Counted from the first letter of the stretch, positions 10,262 through 21,845 are shown. The stretch: 64,000 nt of DNA from Acanthosepion lycidas (GCA_963932145.1 OZ010599.1:41826095-41890094); one strand, 5' to 3'. The notes: generated by a model not told the origin, from the letters alone. Program-made: numbers and translations.

Positions 10262-10660
10262 TTCTTTAGAAACAAAGAAAAAATGCTGAACTGTTATGTA
10301 ATATCGATCCTCCTATAGGTCAGTGAATGCTGGACAATCTCCTTACAGATAAAGAAGAGACTTGAGGCAACATAAATGCAGCTCTACAGAAAGATGCTGA
10401 GAATACTGTGGACTGAACATAGGAGTAACAAAGAAATTTTAAGGAAAATGGAAAAAAGAACATTAATACTTACAAAAAGTGCACTAAAATTTCTTGAGCA
10501 CATAATGAGGAAAGAGGGCATGGAGAATTTGGCACTCACAGGACATAATGAAAACAAGAGAGACATAGTAAGACAGGGAATAGCCTAACTAATGAACCTA
10601 TGTATATGGATAGTTGTGGAGAACCATGAACACACATGTTCTGAAGGCGCATAGAATAAT
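10262..10660 (+). mobile_element. RTE-type LINE (family C) reverse transcriptase C-terminus
   Basis: Frames give MLNCYVISILL, SECWTISLQIKKRLEAT, QLYRKMLRILWTEHRSNKE, LTKSALKFLEHIMRKEGME and LALTGHNENKRDIVRQGI, ending near the VLKxHxT-like position (TGTTCTGAAGGCGCA). This is the stereotyped end of endonuclease-reverse-transcriptase RTE elements (NCY-SILLYGSECWTIS, LGHIMRKEGLE, TLTGHIEGKR). Stops occur between LL and SEC and after EAT. Related copies lie at 20449-20710 (minus), 22610-23762 and 23820-24080. Confidence 0.87.
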
Positions 10661-10859
10661 AATAATAAAAATGATAATGAAGACGATGATGCTCTACATG
10701 TGTTCTCTTTCATTAATCCTAATCCTTTTGGAAGACTTTAACTGCTGGTGACTGGCTCTTGTCTACATTGTATTTTAAAACATCATGATCAACATATTGT
10801 GGTCATTCAATTCTAGGCTTTATTTAAAGAGGCAAATCAACACACTTAAAACACTTGAA

Positions 10860-11110
10860 TAAGTCTGAGACAATACAATCAGATATTATTTCACATCCTT
10901 CTATTTCCTGAATACTGAAATCAGATTTAGTGGCACTGAGACCCAATTTAAAATAATGCTTTAAAATTGCCAGTATCTTAATACCTATAGCTACCATTAA
11001 AACACTTAAACCAGCATTGGGCATTAGTTAGATATTGTTTCACATCTTTCTTTAATTCTGCAAGCAGATTCAGTGGCACTGAGACCCAATTTAAAATAAT
11101 TCCTCAAAAT
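10860..11110 (+). repeat. Tandem duplication, period about 150 bp
   Basis: Two copies share AGATATT-TTTCACATC, CAGATT-AGTGGCACTGAGAC, CCAATTTAAAATAAT and ATCTTAATACxT. Non-coding. Confidence 0.75.
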
Positions 11111-11309
11111 TGTCAGCATCTTAATACTTGCATCTGTCATTATAATATCAGAAACAAAAGCTGTGACTGAATGGTATTGACAATGATATTATTGTGACGA
11201 GGTGCTTCATTGTAATGGAAGAAGTTGAGAACTTTTAAAATAAATGAATTAAACATCTTCAAAAGAAACAAATTCAACACATGGAGGAAATTTTATACAT
11301 ATATTTATA

Positions 11310-11530
11310 AAGAACAACATAAGTCACAAAAGAAGAGAAAGAGAAAATGATATTTAGGTGTGTACAGATAGTTCAAAAAAAGAAAGAAAAAATATTTAAC
11401 TACTTAGTCATAATGTGTGTGTGTGAATGAGAGTGAGAAAGAGAGAGAACAACATAACTCACAAAAGAAGAGAAAAGTAAAATGATATTTAGATGTATAC
11501 AGTTCAAAATAAAAGAAAAAAACATTGATT
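11310..11530 (+). repeat. Tandem duplication, period about 133 bp
   Basis: Two copies share GAACAACATAA-TCACAAAAG, AAAATGATATTTAG and ACTTAG-CATA. A short TG/GAGAGA simple repeat sits between them. Confidence 0.7.
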
Positions 11531-11556
11531 TACTTAGCCATAGTGTTTAGTAGGGG

Positions 11557-11832
11557 CAGTGGCCAATCTACTATGAAACTAATGAAACTTGAGCTTCAGG
11601 ACCCCTAATCCCAGAGATTTTTTTTAGGTGTTATTAAAATAAACCCATTTTCATGATAGAATCATAAGCTAATGGGTAGATGATGTTGGCCTTAAAATAT
11701 GTTCTAATAGCCATTTCATATGGCCTCAAAACTTCTTCTATAATTGGTCAAATTCTAAAATTTTCTTGGGTGCTTGCAGCGCCCAATATCTGTTGAAGCT
11801 TCAGGGCCTCAAAAATATAGGTTTGCCACTAG
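11557..11832. mobile_element. Non-autonomous hAT-like element
   Basis: Ends are inverted: left CAGTGGCCAATCTAC and right, reverse-complemented, CTAGTGGCAAACCTAT. Subterminal GAGCTTCAGGACCCC and GAAGCTTCAGGGCCTC are also inverted partners. CAGTGGC-type ends are typical of hAT elements. A possible decayed 8-bp target duplication (GTAGGGG beside GCAGGGGG) flanks it. About 276 bp, no transposase. Confidence 0.62.
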
Positions 11833-11956
11833 CAGGGGGATGGTAGGTGTGTGTGATGTCTATGTGATTTATTGAAATTTAGGTAGTTAATTGCCTACAG
11901 AAAGAAATTCCCCTAAAAGATGAGCTATGTTGTTGCTACTACATCTTGGAGCTGAA

Positions 11957-12345
11957 AGAGAGATTGATTTGTTTTTTACAGCTTATCAAACTTTTGCAGG
12001 TTATTTAAAGCCAGAAAATGTTTTTAGATTGTAATAATAATAACAATGATTTACTGATATGTTCTATTAATTAACCTATAGCTAGGGATAGGTGGATTCA
12101 TGCCTTTCCCAAGGGTATTTGCTCATAAGTGAATGCAACAAACCCAACCAGAATTGGAATTCAGCACTCTGATTGACAATTTTGAGCCATTATCTATTAC
12201 ACCACATACATTCAAACTTATAGAACCGAGTATTCTCAAGCATTCCCCCATCTAGGTATTCAGCAGGTAATTTGGTGATTGTACAGGAACCAATGTTTCA
12301 ACATGATATGGCCATAAGCAAAGATATATTGTGTGTGTATGTAAT
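11957..12345 (-). mobile_element. Composite SINE: 5S-like head, tRNA-like part, Ceph-like body, tail
   Basis: Read on the minus strand. 12340-12225 resembles 5S rRNA (GGCCATATCATGTTGAA, CACCA, and the CTAGATGGG / GAATAC end). Then a tRNA-like head (GTGGTGTAATAGATAATGG, GTGCTGAATTCCAATTC), a conserved block (TTCACTTATGAGCAAATACC, CCTTGGGAAAGG) and a tail matching 22500-22582 (GGCTTTAAATAACCTGCAAA, GTTTGATAAGCTGT). The 5S and tRNA parts both hold RNA polymerase III internal promoters in their parents. Full length, old and mutated. Confidence 0.75.
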
Positions 12346-12439
12346 ATTGTGTCTCCTTGTATTGTGGATCACGTATGCTTGGGTAAAAAATTAGCAAAAG
12401 TAATTAATTTACCAAGGTGGCCCAAACATTTTCTGATAC

Positions 12440-12725
12440 AAGTCTTGCTATTTAACTCCTAGCTGGGAGGAGGTAAGGCGGATCCATACCTTTCAAGATG
12501 GTATTTGCACATAAGTGAATATAACGAACTTGGTTGGAATTCAAATTCAGCTCTTCGATTTCCAATTCTGTGTCATTATCCACTACACCACTTGCACATC
12601 AAAACTTACAGACCTGGTATTCCCAAGTGATTACCCATCTAGGTACTGACCAGGCTCAATGTTGCTTAACTTTGGTGATCATATTAGAACTAGTGTTTAA
12701 ACATGATATGGCCATATGCCTCAGA
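12440..12725 (-). mobile_element. Composite 5S/tRNA SINE, second copy
   Basis: The best-preserved 5S-like segment in the window: minus strand reads GGCCATATCATGTTTAAACA, GATCACCAAAGTTAAGCAAC, CTGGTCAGTACCTAGATGGG, ACTTGGGAATACC, aligning through almost the whole 5S rRNA. It is followed by the tRNA-like GTGGTGTAGTGGATAATG, the TTCACTTATGTGCAAATACC block and AGTTAAATAGCAAGAC. The 3' LINE-like tail present in the copy at 11957 is missing. Confidence 0.8.
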
Positions 12726-12740
12726 AAGAAGAAAGGATTT

Positions 12741-13210
12741 ATATATCTCTTGCTTTTATATTCCTGGCATACAAGGTGAAGTAATCCCCACAATATATAT
12801 AATAATATAAGTTAATATAGTGCTGTCATAGATAGTCTATAGCAAAGAAATAAGTAAAGGTCAGTAAAGGTAAAAAATGAAAATAACTTATTACTTGACT
12901 ATATAAATCAATAACTAGTTGAGGTATTTCAAGACTGTGAGATATTATTATTATTATTTTTTTTTTTTCCTAAATGGGTCTGTCTTTTATGTTCAAGAAC
13001 AGACAAGATCTTTTTTCCTTTATGTTTTTTTTTTATCATGCATAAACATTTTCTTCATTATTCAAAGATTGTTGAGAAAAAGGTAAGTCATGACATCTTG
13101 CTCAGTTTAAACAGAAAATTCACCGCAATTCGATCACAACAATTCTTTTGGTCAAAGTATTTATGCTCAGGTGGTGTTCAGGAAGAGGCTATTACAGAAT
13201 TAATTTCTGT
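12741..13210. other. AT-rich spacer with T tract
   Basis: Contains T-rich runs at 12958-12969 and 13026-13033. No gene or repeat recognised. Confidence 0.45.
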
Positions 13211-13217
13211 GGTTTTA

Positions 13218-13297
13218 TTAGGTTGGTGCAAAAACAATGTCGCTTTTTCGCACATGTTACTATGTGAGAAAACGACATTATTTTTGCACCAACCTAA
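13218..13297. mobile_element. MADE1-like mariner MITE, copy 1
   Basis: An 80-bp near-palindrome bounded by TTAGGTTGGTGCAAAAA and its reverse complement and flanked by TA on both sides (13216-13217, 13298-13299), the mariner target duplication. The outer 15 bases are those of the Hsmar1/MADE1 terminal repeat. No coding capacity; mobilised in trans by a related transposase. Confidence 0.93.
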
Positions 13298-13489
13298 TAA
13301 AAATGGAAAACACTATCAGGTTAATTGATATTACACAAGTTAAAATTGGTTCTGAGGTAACCCACAATGGTAAATATACCAGCATCATGATTTAAATGAA
13401 CTCAGTTAATATTGTCCTCTCAAGGAGACTCTTTGCCTTGAACACCTATTGGAACACAATTTCACTCCAGATCTCAGCTCAAACTCATA

Positions 13490-14062
13490 CATATGATTCA
13501 TCAATAAAAAAGCTGGGAAAATGATTGGTTCCCTGTGTCACTCCTGGAAGTACCCAATTTCTATTGCCATGAGTCAGATCAGAGCAAAAAATGGGGTATT
13601 GCTGCCATATCTAGCTTGGAGCTGCCCAATCCTCACATTCTACTCTTGACAGAGTTCAAAAGCATTTACATGGCCTAGTGGGGGATGAATTATTGTCATC
13701 CCTACAACCCTTTTCCCACATATTAAACAATGCAAAACTATTTACTACTCTATTGCTATTTCCATGGCAAATGTTCAGATGAACTACATTCCTTAGTTCC
13801 ACCAGTTCCGACCTTTACAGCTAGGACATGCTATGTCAGGTACACAGGGTCAAATCATCCTCATTCTCTTCACTCCATTGGTGAGATGCAAGTTCCACTC
13901 AAACAGCTTCTTCTTACAAACCACTATCACTGCAATCTTAACTTGTTCAAGTTTAGGGTTAACTGTTATCTTCATAAACTGTGCCCCTTACCTCTTACTC
14001 TGTAACCCTCTCTCTCAAGTGGCTCTTGAACCTTGTACAGGGTAAACATTGTAAAAAAAAAA
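13490..14062 (+). mobile_element. LINE family B (CR1-like) fragment
   Basis: Decayed frames read KKAGKMIGSLCHSWKY, then YYxxFHGKCSDELHSLVPPV, PTFTARTCYVRYTGSNHPHS and GEMQVPLKQLL, matching the C-terminal reverse transcriptase region (GSL-RAR, YFHGxCSDEL-LVPP, TRxxxR) across stops and frameshifts. The 3' end is the family B signature GCTCTTGAACCTTGTACAGG plus an A tract at 14053-14062. Confidence 0.8.
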
Positions 14063-14764
14063 GGTCATCCAATATATATTTGGTAACCCAGCAGTATTAT
14101 ATTAAGCATAGGCTTGAAAACCAACTTAGTTCTGGAAATTTGTAGTCATAAAACAAAGCAATGTCTAAAAAAAGAAACAAATCTCTAGGGAATTTTCAAA
14201 GCTAAAATTTAATTTTATTTCTTGTGCCTGCTTTATACAATTTGAAAAAAGTTAATTAGAAATTTAGAACACATTTATGTATTCCAGATTTTAACCACTT
14301 GTTCTTGCAGTATGAAATATGGTAAAAAAAATACCTAACATAAATTATTAATGCTCACCTGTAGCCATCACCTAATTAATATCATTCCCAACTTCTTTCC
14401 ATTGAATGCTGGAGCAAGAGAGAAACTCATTACAGGTGAGTGAAAACAGATCATATGAATATGCCTAATGAAGTGTAAATAATTTGGAGGTAACATATGG
14501 CTGAAGTGAATCAGAAAAAATAGGTTACTTGTTTAGAGTAAATATAAAGAGCTTATTTGATCTGGTTCACTGGTTTCAAGGAGATTTAATAAGTGGAATT
14601 CAATAAACAGATGAACAAATCACAAACAGAAGCCATCTTAATAATAGAGCAAAAATTGAAATATATTTGTTGGGAAAAGTCCTTTGGGGATAGCTTGATA
14701 AGATAGCATTTCTACTGAAGTTTTAAGGAAAAATAGAATTACTGTGTAAATTTCTAAGATGAGG
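14063..14764. other. AT-rich spacer, nothing recognised
   Basis: No coding or repeat signature seen. Confidence 0.4.
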
Positions 14765-15090
14765 AGTTATCACTATTTACAAGTGAACTATTGTCTTCAT
14801 CTTTGTTGTTGTTATCACAATCTTTCAGCCTTCATCAGGTTTTTATCAATCTAGGCAACCAACGTGGAATTCTGAACTGAACCCTTTATTTAATCTATGG
14901 GTGCAGACTGTTCTTGTTCCACTGCCTATGTCTAGGGATATCTTGTCTAGTTCTTATTTTTACTACTGCTCACTTGTTGCTCACATTGTTTCTAGTGAGT
15001 CTAAGTGCACACTGCCTGGTCCAGTGATTGAACTCACAATTACTATCTCACCAAATTCATAAACCAATGCTTTAATTGTCATACATACAC
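14765..15090 (-). mobile_element. tRNA-derived SINE
   Basis: On the minus strand a tRNA-like head contains GGTGAGATAGTAATTGTG and a B-box-like GAGTTCAATCAC, followed by a body with CAGGCAGTGTGCACTTAGAC and a tail ending in GATTGTGATAACAACAACAA. Distinct from the 5S composite family. No 5S-like part. Confidence 0.6.
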
Positions 15091-15224
15091 ATGTGTAGTT
15101 GTACATATGCATTCAATAGTATTTTTATCCATTTTTTTAAATGTTTAATTTAAATAAATGTTTTTGGAAAAGTGTTTTCTTTTATTATTCTCTTAAGGTT
15201 TCTTTAAGGTTGTTTACCAAGTGT

Positions 15225-15608
15225 CTGAGTAATGGATAGCGGCTCGGACTGAGGAATCGGAGAGCTGAGTTCAGATTTCAGTTGAAACCATTACATTCAC
15301 TTATGTACTAATACCCTTGGAAAAGATATGAATCCTCTTCTTCTCCCCCCCACAGCTATGGGTAAATAGCAGGACAGACCGGGTTCTATAGACTTGGATG
15401 GCAACTGCTCTACTTCAGAAAGAAATGGCACCCTACTGTGGGAAAAAATCTGCCTCAACAGTCATGTATCGAAAGATACATGGTCACCTAAGTGTGTATC
15501 ATGCATGGCATATAACTGACCAAGTGTCTGTTGTTATCACATTTCAACCATTGTGTCCTCCTAACTTCATCAGGTGTATATCGATCCAGCTACTGCTCGG
15601 TTATTAAA
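15225..15608 (+). mobile_element. Ceph-SINE-like element, near full length
   Basis: tRNA-like head with GAGTAATGGATAGCGGCTCG and GAGCTGAGTTCAGATTTC (decayed A and B boxes), the conserved block TTCACTTATGTACTAATACC / CCTTGGAAAAG, then TATGGGTAAATAGCAGGACA, GACTTGGATGGCAACTGCTC and a tail with CATCAGGTGTATATCGATCC. The block is shared with the 5S composites, so both belong to a superfamily with a common central domain, as described for cephalopod SINEs. Confidence 0.75.
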
Positions 15609-16253
15609 TAGTCCACATGTAGATAGAATAGAATGATATGGATTTATGGGAATGAATTGTGTTGAATTTAATTAAAATTATTGCAACAGATGCATATTGA
15701 AATCACTTCAGCAGTCAGTATAATGTTACAACACTACATAAGGATTAAAATCAGTTGAGACAATATTTTGCACATGTAAATGATGAGTGTAAGGAAATGG
15801 AAGGCAATTTCAGCAAGGCAATATTTTATATATTTGTTTTTATAAGTAACTGAGTAAAGAGATACATGAGTATGCATGCAAAAGAAGGAAGCTATTGAAA
15901 GTTAGGGGGTGATACACATGTATGTGTGTGTGTGGGTTGTGTGAATAAACTTCAGTCACTAAAGGGAGAAATATCCCTGTACCTGGGAAGATCCCATTTA
16001 GCATTGTAACTCCAGCATGCTGGGAGGAAAAGGAGAAAGAGAACAAAGAGAGGAAGTGTCCTTTTTTATTGGTATTTGAGAGCATCACCCAATGACTTCT
16101 TGGCAAAACTTGCAAAGCTGAGTGGAGATAACCCCCATGACTCCTCCCACCTCAGATTTGGAGAAATTCATCTTTGTTAATATGTTCATAACTTTTGAGT
16201 TTGTCCTATCTTGAATAAATCCAAATAATGATTATTGAAAAAAAATGATAAAT
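15609..16253. other. Spacer without recognised features
   Basis: Contains a TG run at 15925-15938. No gene seen; the frame at 15840-16115 on the minus strand has no family signature. Confidence 0.4.
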
Positions 16254-17022
16254 CTCTATCTATAAAAATCAAGATGTGTGTGTGTGTGTAATGAATGCAC
16301 AGCCACAATTTTCCACGGATTTGCACCAAAATTTACATGCACATGCTCCAAGTTAGCGGGAAGGCAAGACCAACTTTGCATTTCCCAACTCCCATTGATA
16401 GTGGAAATAATCGATTTTTTCATGCTTCTACGGCAGTTTTCATGTAGTTTGTGGCCATTTTGTACTGGCCAGAGTGAGAGCCAATAGCTGGCTGCCACGA
16501 ATAGACAGGAAGATTCTATTGGCCAGCGTGAGAGCCAACAGCTGACTGACACGAATGTTAACTAGCATGCTAGCATGCAAAAAAAATCGATAGCTGCATT
16601 CGTCACAAGTGGGAAAAATTTAAATCTCCATGGAACTTTACTCCAATTGGCTCATTCACTTACTTAAACTCAACTTTGATTCTGATTCCGCAGAACTGGG
16701 TTGGGTGTGAAAAAGTATTTGTTGTTAACATTCTTTTTTCATTCGTTTTTTCCAGTTATCAGTCCTTTTTTAAAGCTGATCGTTTTGTGTTCATTTTGTT
16801 TAGTTCTTTTTTCGTAACAGATTTAATGTTTAGTATAGAACTTAGAAAAAATTCACAGGGTGAGATAGGCAAGAAGTAAGGCATGTAGCAACATCAGCAT
16901 GGCAAAGGGCACTCCTTTAAAGGCAAGGAAGGGCAAAAATATTTTAAGTCAAGTGATAGCAATTGCTGTACGAGTCGTATGATTTTTGAATCAAGCACGA
17001 GCAACGCCAGGCCATGCTGTTA
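16254..17022 (+). mobile_element. Candidate non-autonomous Helitron
   Basis: Begins TCTCTATCTATAAAAATC followed by a TG run, a start style common for Helitrons (5' TC), and ends near GCACGAGCAACGCCAGGCC, a phrase often found just inside Helitron 3' ends. It has higher GC and an internal duplicated AGAGTGAGAGCCAATAGCTG / GCGTGAGAGCCAACAGCTG pair. A clean 3' hairpin plus CTRR terminus is not visible, so the right border is uncertain. No helicase coding. Confidence 0.42.
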
Positions 17023-17029
17023 TTATACT

Positions 17030-17960
17030 ATATTGTTATCCTACTTGGTTTTATATTTGATCATTATGCACAGATCCTCTCCCAATTCTGAGAATCGAAC
17101 CTGGCCACCATCAGCTTTCTATTTCCAGCTTTCGTTCCGGCACTGAACAGCACTTATAACAGCAGACCCCTCCTATGTCTGGTATTTCTAGACCTGCTCG
17201 TATAATGGCTGCAACAGCCAATTACCACCGGCTTTTCTGGACTTGTATATTTAATAGCCACCACAGCTATTTACTTCTGGCTACACACGGAGAGTCTATT
17301 CTTGCAGTTTCTTTTCAACCTAACTCACTTGGTTCATTACAATGCCTACACCAGACAGTACAGCTAATTCAAACTATCAACTTTTGCGGTTTCTTTTTAA
17401 CCTAACACTTGGTTCACTCAATGTATCACTGGACTTTACCCACTACCAGTGTTTCCTGTCAACCTAACTCACTTGGTTTAGGAAGTTGCTGCATGTATAT
17501 CATCCAGGTTTCAAATGACCTATTCATTACACTTGGGTTAAATACTACAGAAGGTACCTAACCAGCAACTACTCAACACTTTCACTGGACATTTAAACTG
17601 AACTTTTGACCTTTGGTTTTCCTGGCCAACTTAACTTACCTGGACTCTACTTTTAACATTTAGTCTCAGTTATCTTTGATCCTCTATCCAATCAGTATTC
17701 CTCCATTTACTTAATTCTGCCTCCTTGATCCAATGTTTGTTCATGTTCCTTTAACCGAAACACTACTTTTGTATATTATGTAAATTAATTTTGTATTAAT
17801 TTAATTTTGTTGTTTTGTTGTCCTCTTTTTGACCTGTCACCTTCATGTCTTTTATTTTTAAATGTTTGTGTGCCTCCTGTAGTCATCTGTACTTGGGCGC
17901 ACAGGCCATATCCTATATTATATTGCACCCCACTCCAGAGGGTCTGCAACAGACACAATA
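17030..17960. other. Higher-GC unclassified segment, probably an element end
   Basis: Richer in C than its surroundings, with repeated CCTAAC-CACTTGGTT phrases (17322, 17402, 17466) and ending in CAATAATAAAGTATGAA, which carries a poly(A) signal. It could be the LTR/leader or 3' UTR of a retrotransposon. No ORF with family motifs and no second copy in the window. Confidence 0.35.
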
Positions 17961-18880
17961 ATAAAGTATGAATAGAAAAAATGCTTGAAAGTTTTCAAAT
18001 AGTCAAAACATTGATTCTATTACGGCCAGAAAAGCAAAATTGACAACAAAAAAAAAATGTTAAAGTGGAAAAAGATTTGTATGATGAGTTTCATTCTTTA
18101 AATTTCAATGGACTAATGTGTCACACAAAAACGTTTACTACTTTGTCATAATTTTTCCCCACCCTCTAAAATTGTTTTTGATATTTAAAAATTTATATAT
18201 TGTTTTCCCATAAGTTAACCTGAAACTACAAAATATGGTCTATAATCACGTTTTTATTACCTTTCTTTTCAAAATTAATTTTTTTATGTGCCATGTACAT
18301 TCTAATCTTAATATAAAAATTATTGAAAGAACATCAAAAACAGTTAAAAATGTAACCAATATATAAACAAAGACAACTTTAGATCAGAAGCAGAAGTTTA
18401 CCAAATAGAATGTAAACAAAATGCTCAAAAATACATAATCAAAACATCCCTAAATTTAAAAGAAAAGAATATATTGACACAAAAAAAGGACTTAAAATTA
18501 AACAACACTCTCAATGAACTTGTGTGCCACCAAAATTTTCATAACTACAATTTTGATTACAATGCTATTTTAATAATATGTGAATGTCTTTTACTCAGAC
18601 AAAGATACATTGGAAGTTTCATAATGTATAAGTACACAACGATTAACATACAACCAGGCTATTTCAATTTATACCTTTTTCTTACTAAATTAGTACTGAA
18701 ACTGTTGTGAGCTAGGGAAGGTCAATGAATGAGGAATAACCAAAATGGAGGATGGAAATGAAATGGTAATCTTTATAATATCAACAAAATACAATACTCA
18801 CCAGTGGTATGAAGTAGGTAACCCACTGCTAGTGGTGAACTACTTAGACAGCATATTACCCCACTTACAATAGTGTCCAA
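17961..18880. other. AT-rich spacer, nothing recognised
   Basis: The frame at 18474-18710 lacks any family signature. Confidence 0.4.
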
Positions 18881-18884
18881 CATA

Positions 18885-18963
18885 TTAGGTTGGTGCAAAA
18901 ATAATGACGTTTTTGACGTTAAAAAATACGTCAAAAAACGTCATTATTTTTGCACCAACCTAA
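18885..18963. mobile_element. MADE1-like mariner MITE, copy 2
   Basis: Near-perfect 79-bp palindrome from TTAGGTTGGTGCAAAAATAA to its complement, flanked by TA at 18883-18884 and 18964-18965. The arms are almost identical, so this is the least decayed of the three copies. Confidence 0.94.
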
Positions 18964-18965
18964 TA

Positions 18966-20440
18966 TTTATGAGGATTGGGACATACCCATTGGTGTTCAT
19001 AGGTACGGTATATAACAGAAACAATATCTATAAAACTAATCAAATATTTCAAAATAAAAGAATGAAAACTTAATGCAAAATAAGTTTTGATTTTTTTTAC
19101 AGTAGTTGAATTTGAATCAGGTCAAGGTGACATCACGTGTAACAGCTAAAGCAAGCTTGATCCCATTAGAAAAGCATGTATTAAATATTTATACATATTC
19201 TTATTATTTTATATACATATTAAATATTTCATACACACTTCCAGATAATATTTCCTAAGGTGAAATATATTCAATGTAGGTTGCTTCATTGGCTTCTAGA
19301 ACTTTGAGTCTTACCTTGCTGTTGTTCATCTCGAAGTTGGATGTTGATTGGAGAAACAAACTTGGATGACCAAAGATTCATTTTTATATAGAAGTTATAA
19401 AAAATGTCTCTGGTAAGTGGTATACTGTAGCGGGTTGAAAGTGTGGTATACTAGGTGTGAAGTGAGAGCATGAAAAAGAGGTATGCTTACCTGTGGCTGA
19501 CTGCTTGGTAGTTATTGGCTTGTGCTTGTTGCGTTGATAGTGTTCGTTTATATACTGTGTTTACTGGATGTCATTTACAAAGCCTAATGGTCAGATGGGC
19601 AGTCAGCTGTGCATGCATGAAGTCTCTCTCCTTTTTCTGTTGATATGCTAGTGTCTGGGTTCTTACAGCCTATATAATGAAACATGTGGACATAATTGAA
19701 AGCATCTGTGGGAAATGAGATTCACCTCAATAATAGCTAGCAGTCTGATATATTTTTGTTTGTTTTAAAATTTGTTTTGAGTAGAGTGCCGCATGTAACC
19801 TAGATGATAGTTGGTGTGTATTTAGAAATATATTTTTTCTAATAATTGTATAAAGTTGGCTTTAATTTGTATACTCTGTGTGTAAATTGTGTTTTTCTGC
19901 TACACTGTGAGTGCTGTATAGTCTTTTGGTTATATTTTGGTAGTTGCCTGGGTGAGTGGTTAGAATGTTCTCTTTCTGATCATGAGAACTGTTCTTTGTG
20001 ATAGGTGAAAATACAGGATCCACTTGGAGATGATGGAACATCACTAGTTTGGTTTTCAAGGCATTGAATGAGACCAGCCATTTTTTCCCCTACTGTGCTG
20101 TTAAAGCTAGGTTAGAGATCGTCTGCCAGGCTCTGGTTATGTGGAGTTTTGAATCTTTGCCTTGTCATATGTGGATGAAATAACTTTAGCACCATTTATA
20201 ATAGCTGGGACTGTCTCTCTTGAGAATTTTATTCAAGATTTTTCAGAATTCACAGGAACCAAGTCTTTTGTTTTCAACCTTGACTTGTACTGAATATGTA
20301 TAGCAGCTCTTTGTATTTTGTAGAACTCCTTTGCAATGGTTGTGAGGAGTTCTGAATGCAGTAAGAACTCTACTGCACCACTCTCTTCTTGCCTAAAATA
20401 ACTTTTGACTTTTTATTCTTGTTTTGTCATCTATTCACTC
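18966..20440. other. Mixed spacer with a weak tRNA-like segment
   Basis: Near 19940-20010 the plus strand reads GGTGAGTGGTTAGAATG, CTTTCTGATCATGAGAAC, GTGATAGG, resembling a decayed tRNA-derived SINE head. Moderately higher GC than neighbours at 19420-19640. No coding gene recognised. Confidence 0.3.
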
Positions 20441-20448
20441 AAATTTAT

Positions 20449-20710
20449 TTAAGTTATTTGCTGTTTTCCTCTCCCTTTCTTGCCTTTAGTATGTCCTGTG
20501 AGTGTTAAATTCTCCAAGTCCTCTTTTTTCATTATGTACCCCATAAATCTCAGTTGTCTCTTCCTAATTGTAAGTACCAGTTTCCTTGTAGTTCTGATTT
20601 TCCTTAAAACTTTATTATTGCTCATATGCTGTGTCCATGATATTCTCAGAATTTGTTGGTAGAATATCTTTATCATTTCAATTCTCTTCTTCAACTGTGA
20701 AGTATTCAGT
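20449..20710 (-). mobile_element. RTE-type LINE (family C) C-terminal fragment
   Basis: Minus-strand frame reads QQILRISWTQHMSNNKVLRK, TRKLVLTIRKRQLRFMGYIM, KEDLENLTLTGHTKGKKGRG. Same segment as the 10262-10660 copy (MLRI-W-EH-SN, LTIRKRQL-FLGHIM, LENLTLTGH-EGK). Lacks the catalytic core; truncated at both ends. Confidence 0.88.
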
Positions 20711-20767
20711 TACATACACTTAATCTTTTGAAATATGCATACTTTTAAAGTTGCCAAAATTTTTGCA

Positions 20768-20771
20768 CATT

Positions 20772-20826
<55 letters not shown>
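20768..20826. repeat. (TA)n microsatellite
   Basis: Uninterrupted TA run of about 58 bp. Confidence 0.95.
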
Positions 20827-20833
<7 letters not shown>

Positions 20834-21019
20834 AGGTCCAACACAAATAAGAGATAATGAATGTAGCACAATCCAAGATACCATACAGCCAGTTAAGAAA
20901 CAACGCTGTCTTCCTCATAATATAGTGCCATGTGATGATGTATTATATTATGAGAGATGGTGCCATAACCACGAAACACTGTATGTCCCTAATGACAGCT
21001 GAGAGATTACTCTTTAGTT

Positions 21020-21845
21020 TGTTTTTATACCTGAGCCATAGCTGTCCAACAGTCCTTTGTCCACTGTCAAACTGGCTATACAAGAGGACCTTAGGTATTC
21101 TATCATTACTCATCCTTACAACATGAACAGCTCAGCAAAGTTGTATTGCATCAGGAAAGTCTCAATTCCACCAATGTTGCATGTTGAAAGATCAGCCTTG
21201 GATACTCTATTGTCTAAAGTATAGCCACAGATCATGCGGAGACAAATTTTGTGGGAGACAATCCAGCTGATTGATATGGGACCTATATGGGGGTTCCCAA
21301 TTCTGAGCCATACAAGAGTGTGGTCAAAACAGCTTCTCTATAAATCTATGTCTTGGTATCCAATTTGATACCTCTCTCATTCCATAGGCGATAGTGAATC
21401 TTCCCAAATATACTTGTAGCTTTGGTTATTTCACCACCAAGGGATGTATTTGCATTCATCTTACTACCTAAATATTCACATACTTCAAGTTCTTCCTGTT
21501 AATCTGTATAAGAGTGTCTAGGAATTGATAACTGATGAAGGTTGTCTGACACCCCAACTTTGTTTTGGACAAGGGGCTGTCTGTTGGGCTACCTCTGTTT
21601 TCTTCATGCTAATGGTAAGTTCAAAAGCTTTGCATGCGACAGAGGACTAGGGATGTTGCCACAAGTGCAGCATCATCAACAAACAGCACAATGACGCTAG
21701 TTCAAAGAAGTGTTTTAGCTTTGAATTGCTGATGGTTGTAAAGGACCACCACTCATTCAAACTTAAATTTAATAGAAGTGTTCATGTCATCAAAGGCATA
21801 TTTGAGCATTACTGAGAAGAACAGAGCAAGGAGAACACACATACA
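21020..21845 (-). mobile_element. RTE-like LINE reverse transcriptase, catalytic half, heavily mutated
   Basis: Minus strand, in order: MLLKYAFDDMN, SVIVLFVDDAALVATS (the FADD catalytic box, here FVDD, 21664-21705), EENRGSPTDSP, PYRSHINQLD, CHATLVELRL and PKVLLYSQFDSGQRTVGQLW. These are the fingers/palm to C-terminus landmarks of the LINE family also seen at 5985-6602. Many stops and frameshifts interrupt it. The zinc finger end is not found before 21020. Confidence 0.8.

Noticed and set aside
12440-12725. A 5S rRNA gene
   Set aside because: The 5S-like part is diverged and is joined to a tRNA-like head and SINE body in other copies; it is a SINE component.
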